Below, one piece after another: positions 1 to 5,587 of a stretch of DNA of 5,587 bases. The notes beneath the pieces were generated by a model, which did not search any database, had not been told where the DNA came from, and saw only the letters and a program-made list of their open reading frames with translations. Within the stretch, counting starts at the first letter, position 1. The number at the start of each line of letters is the position of its first letter. The position numbers and the translations under genes were made by a program. This DNA comes from Bacillota bacterium (GTDB lineage Bacteria > Bacillota > Bacilli > Paenibacillales > NBRC-103111): positions 1 to 5,587 of the forward strand of contig JAEWAA010000396.1 in assembly GCA_023391955.1 (NCBI GenBank). Direction: 5' to 3'.

Positions 1-1
1 A

Positions 2-880
2 TCCCTTCACACTGCCCATAACCAGACCCTTCATGAAATACTTCTGCAGGAAGGGGTACAGCACCAGAACCGGGAATGCGGCCAGGAATACCTGGGCGGC
101 CTTGAAGGTGCGGTCGGAAATTTTGGAGATATCCAGCAGCTCATTGGTCGGCACCATACTGGGATCATTGCCGATGACAATTGTCTGCAGATAGCTTTGC
201 AGCGGATAATTGGCAGGCGAGTTCATATAGATCAGGCCGTCAAACCAGGAATTCCAATGCCCCACGACCATAAACAGAGTAATGGTGGCGATAGCGGGTT
301 TGGACAAGGGGATATAGATGCTCCACAGCACCCGCCAATGTCCCGCTCCGTCGATATAGGCGGCTTCCTCAATCTCCTTGGGCAGATTGCGGAAGAAGTT
401 CATCAATAGAATCACATTGAATACGGAAATCGCTCCGGGCAGCACCAAGGCCCACATGGTGTCCAGCATTCCCAGCGCCTTGATGGTCATATAGGAGGGA
501 ATCAGGCCCCCGTGGAACATCATCGTCACGATGAAGAACCAGGCATACACGGTCCGCGAGCTGAAGGATCGTTTCTCCTTGGCCAGCGGGAATGCGGTCA
601 GCACCGTCACCACAATGCTGATGACATAGCCCAATGCCACCCGCTGCAGTGAAACGAAAGCAGCCGTCATAAACTCCGCCTTGCCCAACGCATGCTTATA
701 CGATGCCAGGGTAAAATTCACCGGCCACAGCTTTACTTCTCCTGCGGCGGCGGAGCTGCTTGCGCTCATGGAAATCGCCAACACGTTAACAAGCGGCAGG
801 ATACACGCAATGGCCATTACAGCCAGTACCACACAGTTGATTACAAGAAAAGCCCTTCTGCCAGCCGTGAGCTTGTGCAC
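2..880 (-). CDS. CUT1-family sugar ABC transporter permease, LplC/YtcP type (stop codon cut by window edge)
   Basis: Second membrane subunit of a carbohydrate importer, expected to pair with the LplB-type permease encoded just upstream. Reading from GTG at 880 gives 293 uninterrupted residues. The protein ends in GSVKG, the usual C-terminus of the LplC/YtcP family, and the next base (position 1) is T on this strand, so the stop codon almost certainly straddles the window edge. Six hydrophobic segments lie near residues 9-37, 72-100, 110-133, 141-162, 194-214 and 261-283. The cytoplasmic EAA loop that docks the ATPase is at about 171-191 (EEAAYIDGAG, then P191). The GTG start is chosen because AGGAGG lies 11 nt upstream and overlaps the stop codon of the preceding permease gene; the N-terminus HKLTAGRRAF also fits the short basic leader of the family. 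The gap to that stop codon is 15 nt, so translational coupling is likely. Family assignment is secure; the transported sugar is unknown. Confidence 0.93.
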   Translation of the reverse strand, partial: MHKLTAGRRAFLVINCVVLAVMAIACILPLVNVLAISMSASSSAAAGEVKLWPVNFTLASYKHALGKAEFMTAAFVSLQRVALGYVISIVVTVLTAFPLAKEKRSFSSRTVYAWFFIVTMMFHGGLIPSYMTIKALGMLDTMWALVLPGAISVFNVILLMNFFRNLPKEIEEAAYIDGAGHWRVLWSIYIPLSKPAIATITLFMVVGHWNSWFDGLIYMNSPANYPLQSYLQTIVIGNDPSMVPTNELLDISKISDRTFKAAQVFLAAFPVLVLYPFLQKYFMKGLVMGSVKG

Positions 881-891
881 GTCTTTTCCCC

Positions 892-897
892 CCTCCT
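892..897 (-). promoter_or_regulatory. Ribosome binding site of the LplC/YtcP-type permease, overlapping the lplB stop codon
   Basis: AGGAGG on the minus strand, followed by four more G. Its first two bases are the last two of the TAG stop of the upstream permease, and the GTG start follows 11 nt later. This site decides the GTG start. A ribosome ending the upstream gene would sit directly on it, which suggests coupled translation of the two permease subunits. Confidence 0.85.
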
Positions 898-1804
898 AAA
901 AGATCCGGTAGCCGGCATATTTGCCCGCCAGGAAATTGGATAAGGTAATCAGCCCTAAGGCAATCACCGATTTAAACAGGCCCACCGCCGTGGCTACCCC
1001 GTACTGGGCATCAATTAAGCCGATCCGGTACACCATGGTATCCAGGATGTCGCCGGTGCTGTATACCATCGGGCTGTACAGATTGAACACCTGGTCGAAG
1101 CCGGCGTTCAGGACATTGCCCAGGCTCAGCACAGCCATCAGGGTTACAATCGGCATAATGCCGGGCAGGGTGACGTGCAGGGTCTGCTTCCAGCGGTTGG
1201 CGCCGTCCACAATGGCCGCTTCATACAGGTGGAGATCGATAGCCGTCAGCGCCGCCAGATACACGATGGTGCTATAGCCGAATTCCTTCCACGTATTGGA
1301 GAGGACCAGGGTGAAGGGGAACCATTTTTCATTGCCCAGGAAGAAAATCGGATCAATACCGAAGAAGCCCAAAGCCTGGTTGACGATGCCGTTGGTAGGC
1401 GACAATATATCGATCAGGATGCCCCCGAGAATAACCCATGACAGGAAGTACGGGAAATAAATAATGGTTTGGATGGTCCGTTTGAAGGAATTGCTGATTA
1501 CCTCGTTCAGCAGCAAGGCCACAATAATGGGCACAATAAGTCCTGCAATAATTTTCATCACGGCGATAAAAATGGTATTCCACAGCACGCTGGTAAAGTT
1601 GGGAAGATTAAAGAGGTAATGAAAGTTGTCCAGCCCGATCCATTTGGAGTTGAAGATGCCCCTGGACGGAACGAATTTCTGGAAGGCGATGACGATGCCT
1701 CCGATGGGGATATAGTGAAACAGCACCGACAGGATAACACCTGGCAGCAGCATGATATGCAGCGGGATTTCCTGCAGTTTTTTTCTTCGGGTATTGCTTG
1801 CCAT
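896..1804 (-). CDS. lplB: CUT1-family sugar ABC transporter permease, LplB type
   Basis: First membrane subunit of the carbohydrate importer. The 302-residue protein starts MASNTRRKKLQE and continues into a first membrane segment (about 12-42) with the family pattern LLPGVILSVLFHYIPIGG. Further membrane segments lie near 74-100, 112-133, 161-185, 215-238 and 268-294. The ATPase-docking EAA loop is at 195-214 (EAAIVDGANRW, ending in P214), and the C-terminus KYAGYRIF resembles the family's usual one. The frame is open 30 codons further upstream to a TTG at 1894, but that codon has no Shine-Dalgarno sequence and the extra residues are hydrophilic and unlike the family. ATG at 1804 has GGAGG 7 nt upstream and gives the usual N-terminus. 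It follows the binding-protein gene by 93 nt and precedes the second permease by 15 nt. The gene symbol is at family level only, since Paenibacillus genomes carry many paralogues. Confidence 0.94.
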   Translation of the reverse strand: MASNTRRKKLQEIPLHIMLLPGVILSVLFHYIPIGGIVIAFQKFVPSRGIFNSKWIGLDNFHYLFNLPNFTSVLWNTIFIAVMKIIAGLIVPIIVALLLNEVISNSFKRTIQTIIYFPYFLSWVILGGILIDILSPTNGIVNQALGFFGIDPIFFLGNEKWFPFTLVLSNTWKEFGYSTIVYLAALTAIDLHLYEAAIVDGANRWKQTLHVTLPGIMPIVTLMAVLSLGNVLNAGFDQVFNLYSPMVYSTGDILDTMVYRIGLIDAQYGVATAVGLFKSVIALGLITLSNFLAGKYAGYRIF

Positions 1805-1811
1805 ATGGCTC

Positions 1812-1816
1812 CCTCC
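1812..1816 (-). promoter_or_regulatory. Ribosome binding site that sets the lplB-type start
   Basis: GGAGG on the minus strand, 7 nt before ATG at 1804. It supports the 302-residue form over a longer reading from TTG at 1894, which lacks a comparable site. Confidence 0.85.
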
Positions 1817-1842
1817 ATCCGTAATTGCCGTCTCTTGAACAG

Positions 1843-1873
1843 ACAGAGGGGAACCGGAATTGTTCCCCTCCGC
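1843..1873 (-). promoter_or_regulatory. Intergenic RNA hairpin between the binding-protein and permease genes
   Basis: On the minus strand GAGGGGAAC and GTTCCCCTC form a perfect 9-bp stem (1862-1870 with 1846-1854) around a 7-nt loop. It can extend outward by a wobble pair, a G-C pair and a second wobble pair, to 1843 and 1873. No run of U follows, so it is not a typical intrinsic terminator. It lies 24 nt after the binding-protein stop codon and 38 nt before the permease start. In many sugar ABC operons, such as malE-malF, a hairpin here protects the 3' end of the abundant binding-protein message or reduces downstream expression. That role is inferred here. Confidence 0.7.
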
Positions 1874-1897
1874 ACCATTATTCGTTTCCGGCAAGCT

Positions 1898-3550
1898 TTA
1901 TTTGTTTTTGGCGGCCCACTCGTTGATTTCCTTGGTAATTTGGTCGCCGCCCAGCTTCTTCCAATCGTCCACGAACTTGTCGAAGGAATCCACGGATTCA
2001 CCCATGAGAATCTTGGTGAACACTTCCTCCTCCATCTTCTGGAGGGTGGCACTTTTCTCCACCATGGTCGCTGTCGGCGAGCTGTAGAAGGCATCCAGAA
2101 TATAGTTGTCATCCTTCACATACTGCTCGATGACATCAAAGCTGCTGGGAGTGCCGAATACCCGCTCCGTGCCCCAGTTGGCCTTGTTCCCCTTGCGGAA
2201 ATCCAGCACCTTGTCGTAGTAGCCCTTTTCTTCTGCGCTGAGCTTGGAGGCGTCGTTTGCGCTGATGGACTTCACCACATTCTGGTGGGCAATCAGGTTC
2301 TTGTTGGCCGGCTGCGGCAGAAGGAGACCATAGAGCCATACGGGAACGTTGGTTTTGCTGTGGCTGAATTCCGGTCTGGCCGGAACAGCCGGGTCATACC
2401 CCGCCATAACGGAGTTGAGGATCTTGATGATAGCCTCGGGATTTTTGCTCTTTTTGCTGACACCGTAGTAGATGGTAACGGGCATTTTGCCCATGGGAAC
2501 GGCCTTCTTGCTATCGATGGAAGCCAGAGGAATGGCCTTCCACTCGGCCTTGGGATCGTTGTCGATATTCTTCTGGATAATGGACAGCGGCGCGGACATG
2601 GAGCCGTAGAAAATACCTACCTTGCCGCCGACCACCGATTCGGTGACCTTGGCCCGGTCCTTTATGCCGAATTCCTTGTCCAGCAGGCCCTGCTTATACA
2701 TGGTCTGGAGCTGGCGCAGCGCCTCCTTCACCTGGGGCTGGGTGCTGCCGTAAACCACGTTGCCCTTGTCATCCTTCACCCACTTGCCGGGATAGGCATG
2801 ATAGCCGGAGAAGAAGCCCGAGGTGCCGAAGTGGGAATCCGTCAGGAAGGTTTTGGTGAAGGCCAGGCCGAAGGTATCCGCCTTGCCGTTGCCGTCCGGG
2901 TCCTTTTGTGTAAACGCTTCCGCTACAGCGAATACGTCCTGCAGCGTTTTGGGCTCGGACAGTCCCAGCTTGGTGAGCCAGTCGGTGCGCACATACAGGA
3001 TCGGCAGGCCGTCCACTGCGGAGGCCGTTTGCGGGATGGCCATCAGCTTGCCGCCGATTTTGGCGGTGTTGAAGCTTTTCATATCCTGCTGGAGAATGCT
3101 CTTGGTGATGGGTGTGGCATATTTTTCGAACAGATCCGTGAGATCATACAGCATGTCGTTTTCCGCCAGGTCCGTCAGCTGTTTGTTCTTCAGCCACATG
3201 ACGTCCGCCGTATCTCCGGAGGCAATGGAAACGCTCAGCTTCTGGTCGAATTGCTCCACCGGTACGGTCCATTTGTATTTCAGCTTAATGCCCAGCTCAT
3301 CCTCGTACATCTTGGTGTAAATGTTGTTGTCGATGGTGTCCCCGTTTTCATACTGGTAGGTAGACTCCGTGTAGCGCCAGGCGGTAATATCCACCGGCGT
3401 GTCGTACTTCTTGGCAATATCCAGCGCAGGAGCAGCGGACGCGCCGGAGGAAGCGGCAGGCTTGGCTTCCCCGTCGCTCTTGCCGCAGGCGCTTAAGACC
3501 AGCAGGCCCGCCGTGGCGGCAAGTGCAATCGGTTTCATTTTGTTTGCCAT
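1898..3550 (-). CDS. Extracellular solute-binding lipoprotein of a carbohydrate ABC importer (LplA/YtcQ/AlgQ-like)
   Basis: Membrane-anchored receptor that captures a sugar, probably an oligosaccharide, and delivers it to the two permeases encoded downstream. The 550-residue protein has a lipoprotein signal: Lys4 and Lys6, a hydrophobic core at 8-19, and the lipobox LSAC with Cys22 as the lipidated residue. A flexible Ala/Ser/Gly/Pro linker runs from about 23 to 43. The mature domain begins near 52 (VDITAWRY) and includes SGDTADVMWL (111-120), typical of family 1 binding proteins, and DPDGNGKADTFGL (217-229), a Ca-loop-like motif common in large members. The size fits the 500-560-residue class, larger than MalE-type proteins. 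ATG at 3550 has GGAGG 11 nt upstream; Met5 is a less likely alternative with the same signal peptide. The gene follows the regulator gene after 100 nt, where a promoter is likely, and is followed by a hairpin. Family is secure; substrate is not known. Confidence 0.95.
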   Translation of the reverse strand: MANKMKPIALAATAGLLVLSACGKSDGEAKPAASSGASAAPALDIAKKYDTPVDITAWRYTESTYQYENGDTIDNNIYTKMYEDELGIKLKYKWTVPVEQFDQKLSVSIASGDTADVMWLKNKQLTDLAENDMLYDLTDLFEKYATPITKSILQQDMKSFNTAKIGGKLMAIPQTASAVDGLPILYVRTDWLTKLGLSEPKTLQDVFAVAEAFTQKDPDGNGKADTFGLAFTKTFLTDSHFGTSGFFSGYHAYPGKWVKDDKGNVVYGSTQPQVKEALRQLQTMYKQGLLDKEFGIKDRAKVTESVVGGKVGIFYGSMSAPLSIIQKNIDNDPKAEWKAIPLASIDSKKAVPMGKMPVTIYYGVSKKSKNPEAIIKILNSVMAGYDPAVPARPEFSHSKTNVPVWLYGLLLPQPANKNLIAHQNVVKSISANDASKLSAEEKGYYDKVLDFRKGNKANWGTERVFGTPSSFDVIEQYVKDDNYILDAFYSSPTATMVEKSATLQKMEEEVFTKILMGESVDSFDKFVDDWKKLGGDQITKEINEWAAKNK

Positions 3551-3560
3551 TTGTGTTTTG

Positions 3561-3568
3561 ACCTCCCC
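3561..3568 (-). promoter_or_regulatory. Ribosome binding site of the solute-binding protein gene
   Basis: GGGGAGGT on the minus strand, with the ATG at 3550 starting 10 nt after its final T. It is a strong match to the 16S anti-Shine-Dalgarno sequence, in keeping with the high expression expected of a binding protein. The slightly long spacing still favours the first ATG over Met5, which lies 12 nt further on. Confidence 0.8.
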
Positions 3569-3594
3569 GATTCATGTGTGGTGGTGACACTTTC

Positions 3595-3600
3595 ATCATA
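3595..3600 (-). promoter_or_regulatory. Candidate -10 element of a regulated promoter for the transporter genes
   Basis: TATGAT on the minus strand matches the SigA -10 consensus at five of six bases. It would place a transcript start roughly 40 nt upstream of the binding-protein ATG. At 16-18 nt upstream there is no recognisable -35 hexamer; the nearest TTG-containing hexamer, TTGTAG, is 21 nt away. A good -10 with a poor -35 is typical of promoters that need an activator, and the neighbouring AraC-type regulator is the obvious candidate. This is inferred from sequence only; a single hexamer can arise by chance. Confidence 0.35.
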
Positions 3601-3650
3601 CGTTCTCCCGGGCCAGGACATCTACAATCACCTGTTTACATTCCATTCCG

Positions 3651-5321
3651 TTATTGACTAGATAGCTCAGCACGATACTCCTGGGGGGTTTTTTGGGTAT
3701 ATCGGCGGAAGGAGCGGGTGAAGTTGGCAGACGAGTTGTAGCCTACCTGCTCCGCTACCTCCTGGATTTTCATATCGGGGGAGCGCAGCAGCTCCATGGC
3801 TTTATTCATGCGGGAGGAATTGATGTAATCCGACAAATTCAGACCCGTTTCCTGCTTGAACAGCCGGGAAAGATAGGACGGATTGAAGTATACCAGCTCC
3901 GCCAGACGGACCAGGGAAAGCTCGTCGGGATTGTCCAGATGCTGCTGGACATGCCGCTGGACAGCACTGATGATGGTTTGGGCCCGCCGCTCCTGCTCCA
4001 CATGCTGCAGATCAAACAGCATGGTCCCCACTGAAGCCAGATACTGCACCGCATCGGCCCAGGAGCTATGGCTGCCTGGCTGCATCAGCCGGTTCAGCTC
4101 CGCATTGGCGGCACGCTCCACCAGATTCCAGCGGTTCAGATAAGACAGATAGATCAGCGCAATGGAAAAATACAGCTCCTGCCCGGGAATATGCTGCATA
4201 TCAATTCCGTTTTTGCCCTCGGTCAGCTCGGACAGGATACGTCCGAATTCATCCCGGTGCCCATGCTCCAGGCTGTCAGCCAGCCGGTCCAACAGGGATT
4301 GCCGCACATGCTTCATCTCCCGCGGATGCTGGGCCGGGCGCTGCAGCTCCCGCTCCAGGATATGCTTGTCCAGGAGCAGCATTCCGCTGCCTTGGCCGAT
4401 GCGGTAATTAACCAGCATATTAAGCATGGAGAACCGTTCCCCCACCTGGTCCAGCTGAACCGGGCTGTCATCCAGGGCAAAGGAAATCAGCGCCCCCATC
4501 GACTCCCGGCAGGCCGCCTGGATCAGCTCCACATTCCCCGTCACAAACATACGCAGCGCCTGCCGGCCGCCCTCCAACCCCGTCTGCGGGTCGGGCTCAC
4601 CCTGCTCCTGTATCAGCCAGACCAGGTCGGTGTTGTCCACCACCACATGGGCCAGCCTTGCCCGCGCGGAGAGATACTGCTCGGCAATCAGCCGGATGCT
4701 GAACAGCAGATGGCTTTTCTCCGAATAGGACATTCCCCCGGGAAGGCTGTTCAGCCGCCCCAGCATCATCAGCACCGGTTTGCCGGCGTCCAGAGGAATA
4801 CCCAGCTCCTCGAACTGCTTCCGGCTGATGTCCTCCCGGTGATGCAGACCCTTCACAATCCCATGCAGATAATCCCGCTGCAAAAGCTCCCTTGCCGCTC
4901 CCAATCTCACCTCCGCCTGCTCCAGAAGCGCCTCCGCCTTCAGCTCGGAGTCCAGATCCGCCAGGGTTTGCTCCACCACCTGGATAATCCGGTCATACCC
5001 TTCAGTTTTCAGCAGATAGCCTACGCTGTCATATTGGATGGCGGTATAGATATACGAGAACTCATTATGTCCCGTCAAAAAAATCACCCTGCACTTGGGC
5101 CACATGCCGCGGATACGCTCCAGGAGCTGCAACCCGTCCATTTCCGGCATACGGATATCGCTCAGCACAATGTCAGGGCGCATCCGCTGGCACAGCTGCA
5201 GCGCCTCGGGGCCGGAGTAGGCCTTGTACAAATCCAGCTCCAGATGCTGCAAATTTTCGAACACTTCATACAACCCGTCGGTAATTATCGCCTCATCATC
5301 CACAATCAGCATCCGGTACAT
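3651..5321 (-). CDS. Two-component response regulator, receiver plus AraC-type DNA-binding domain (YesN-like)
   Basis: Cytoplasmic transcription regulator, presumably phosphorylated by the kinase encoded just upstream and activating the transporter genes downstream. From ATG at 5321 it has 556 residues. The receiver domain (about 1-120) keeps all key residues: acidic pair Asp8-Asp9, phosphoacceptor Asp55 in SDIRMPEMDGL, Thr83 and Lys105. A Glu/Leu-rich, probably helical stretch follows (about 115-160), then a middle region to about 450 that I cannot assign to a named domain but that is usual in this class. The C-terminus (about 454-556) is an AraC domain with two helix-turn-helix units, LAELVYFNPSYLSRLFKQ and VAEQVGYNSSANFTRSFRRY, ending TPQEYR. 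An ATG at 5336 would add five residues and overlap the kinase gene, but ATG at 5321 has GGGGGA 7 nt upstream and gives the familiar start MYRMLIVDDE. Only one base separates it from the kinase stop codon. Confidence 0.94.
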   Translation of the reverse strand: MYRMLIVDDEAIITDGLYEVFENLQHLELDLYKAYSGPEALQLCQRMRPDIVLSDIRMPEMDGLQLLERIRGMWPKCRVIFLTGHNEFSYIYTAIQYDSVGYLLKTEGYDRIIQVVEQTLADLDSELKAEALLEQAEVRLGAARELLQRDYLHGIVKGLHHREDISRKQFEELGIPLDAGKPVLMMLGRLNSLPGGMSYSEKSHLLFSIRLIAEQYLSARARLAHVVVDNTDLVWLIQEQGEPDPQTGLEGGRQALRMFVTGNVELIQAACRESMGALISFALDDSPVQLDQVGERFSMLNMLVNYRIGQGSGMLLLDKHILERELQRPAQHPREMKHVRQSLLDRLADSLEHGHRDEFGRILSELTEGKNGIDMQHIPGQELYFSIALIYLSYLNRWNLVERAANAELNRLMQPGSHSSWADAVQYLASVGTMLFDLQHVEQERRAQTIISAVQRHVQQHLDNPDELSLVRLAELVYFNPSYLSRLFKQETGLNLSDYINSSRMNKAMELLRSPDMKIQEVAEQVGYNSSANFTRSFRRYTQKTPQEYRAELSSQ

Positions 5322-5322
5322 C

Positions 5323-5587
5323 TTAGCTTCCCCCATCCTTCGGATAAATGGTCATCATTACCCTCAGCCCCTGCTGCTCGCCCGTCTCCAGGTGCAGGCC
5401 GCTCCTCGCGCCGAATTTCATGCCGATTCGCTGGTGGATATTGAGCAAGGCCGTGGTTTCCACCGTTCCGTCACTGCCGTTCAGCTCCCGGTTTAAGGCG
5501 GCCGTCTGAAGGTCGTCCATCTGTCCCCCGTTGTCCTCTACAATCAGGAGCAGGCGATCCTCGTCCTTTTCGAAGCTGACACACAAA
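5323..5587 (-). CDS. Sensor histidine kinase, YesM type, C-terminal part only (5' end outside window)
   Basis: Only the last 87 residues lie in the window; the sensor, HAMP and His-kinase parts are beyond the right edge. A TTG at 5586 is an internal leucine, not a start. The fragment is the end of the ATP-binding HATPase_c domain: LLLIVEDNGGQMDD is the G1 box region, and LLNIHQRIGMKFG followed by SGLHLETGE and MMTIYP matches the usual close of YesM-family kinases (N-V/I-x-x-R-I-x-x-x-F/Y-G, then GL, then the last strand). The G1 box reads DNGGQM instead of the usual DNGxGM, and the second box reads TTALLNI where GxGLxNV is common, so two glycines are replaced. The stop codon TAA is separated by one base from the regulator ATG, which marks a kinase-regulator pair in one transcript. 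Family call is strong from context and sequence; sensing function cannot be read here. Confidence 0.88.
   Translation of the reverse strand, partial: LCVSFEKDEDRLLLIVEDNGGQMDDLQTAALNRELNGSDGTVETTALLNIHQRIGMKFGARSGLHLETGEQQGLRVMMTIYPKDGGS
5329..5334 (-). promoter_or_regulatory. Ribosome binding site that sets the response-regulator start
   Basis: GGGGGA on the minus strand, inside the last codons of the kinase gene, 7 nt before ATG at 5321. It is weaker than the GGAGG sites of the transporter genes, suggesting modest regulator synthesis that may depend on translation of the kinase gene. The upstream ATG at 5336 has AAGG directly abutting it, too close to act as a ribosome binding site. Confidence 0.6.

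Larger units (their letters stand above)
3551..3650. other. Regulatory gap between the response-regulator and binding-protein genes
   Basis: This 100-nt gap is the longest between any two genes here. On the minus strand it contains a tandem GGAAT GGAAT at its start, TGTAAA and TGTAGA 14 nt apart, a CCCGGG palindrome, the candidate -10 and the ribosome binding site. I see no intrinsic terminator (no stable stem followed by a U run), so read-through from the regulator gene remains possible beside a dedicated promoter. Confidence 0.5.

Noticed and set aside
197..943. Several short plus-strand open frames in the left 950 bases
   Set aside because: They lie opposite the two permease genes, overlap each other, and show no ribosome site or recognisable protein feature.
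1843..1873. The intergenic hairpin as an intrinsic terminator
   Set aside because: No U run follows the stem on the minus strand, and the permease genes needed for the same importer lie directly downstream.
1805..1894. A 30-residue N-terminal extension of the LplB-type permease from TTG at 1894
   Set aside because: The TTG has no Shine-Dalgarno sequence, the added residues are not family-like, and ATG at 1804 has GGAGG at ideal spacing. The extension would also be encoded through the hairpin.
1469..3496. A 675-codon open frame on the plus strand
   Set aside because: Its codons align exactly, base for base, with the minus-strand frame of both lplB and the binding-protein gene. In this alignment plus-strand stops appear only where the real genes use TTA, CTA or TCA, which this GC-rich genome avoids. 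The product is rich in His, Gly, Leu and Val, matches no family I recognise and has no good ribosome site.
3627..3640. TGTAAACAGGTGAT on the minus strand as a catabolite-responsive element
   Set aside because: Only the left half fits the cre pattern; the right half and the central CG do not match.
3672..3700. A G run followed by a T run on the plus strand, resembling a terminator tail
   Set aside because: It lies inside the conserved C-terminal coding sequence of the regulator (TQKTPQEYR region), on the strand opposite to all genes, and no stem precedes it.
4068..5444. A 458-codon open frame on the plus strand opposite the response regulator
   Set aside because: It has the same codon-aligned antisense relation, here to the regulator frame. 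Its product is a Gln/Leu/His-rich shadow with no recognisable domain, while the minus strand encodes a well-conserved receiver and AraC domain.

Overview
This window looks like a Paenibacillus-type Firmicutes chromosome, judged from GC-rich codon use, strong GGAGG ribosome binding sites, a Gram-positive lipoprotein signal and the protein families present. I found no RNA gene, mobile element, CRISPR array or phage signal. All credible genes lie on the minus strand, so they read from right to left.

From the right edge the order is: the C-terminal end of a YesM-type sensor histidine kinase (partial); a YesN-type response regulator with an N-terminal receiver and a C-terminal AraC DNA-binding domain; a 100-nt gap with the best candidate for a regulated promoter; a 550-residue lipoprotein solute-binding protein of the LplA/YtcQ/AlgQ type; a 93-nt gap with a strong hairpin; an LplB-type permease; and an LplC/YtcP-type permease. 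The last gene is complete except for the final two bases of its stop codon, which fall off the left edge. Its GTG start and missing stop make it easy to overlook.

Taken together this is a carbohydrate-uptake locus. The kinase and regulator probably sense an extracellular sugar or polysaccharide fragment and switch on the binding-protein and permease genes. The binding protein captures an oligosaccharide outside the membrane and the two permeases form the channel. No ATPase is encoded between the parts; related importers use a shared MsmX-type ATPase from elsewhere. The substrate cannot be read from this sequence.

This is a well-known arrangement, and I do not see a new biological system. The details most worth a second look are the hairpin between the binding-protein and permease genes, altered glycine boxes in the kinase ATP-binding domain, an apparent -10 element without a good -35 upstream of the binding-protein gene, and the fact that the three transporter genes share one reading frame and are separated only by two stop codons. 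Long open frames on the plus strand are antisense shadows.
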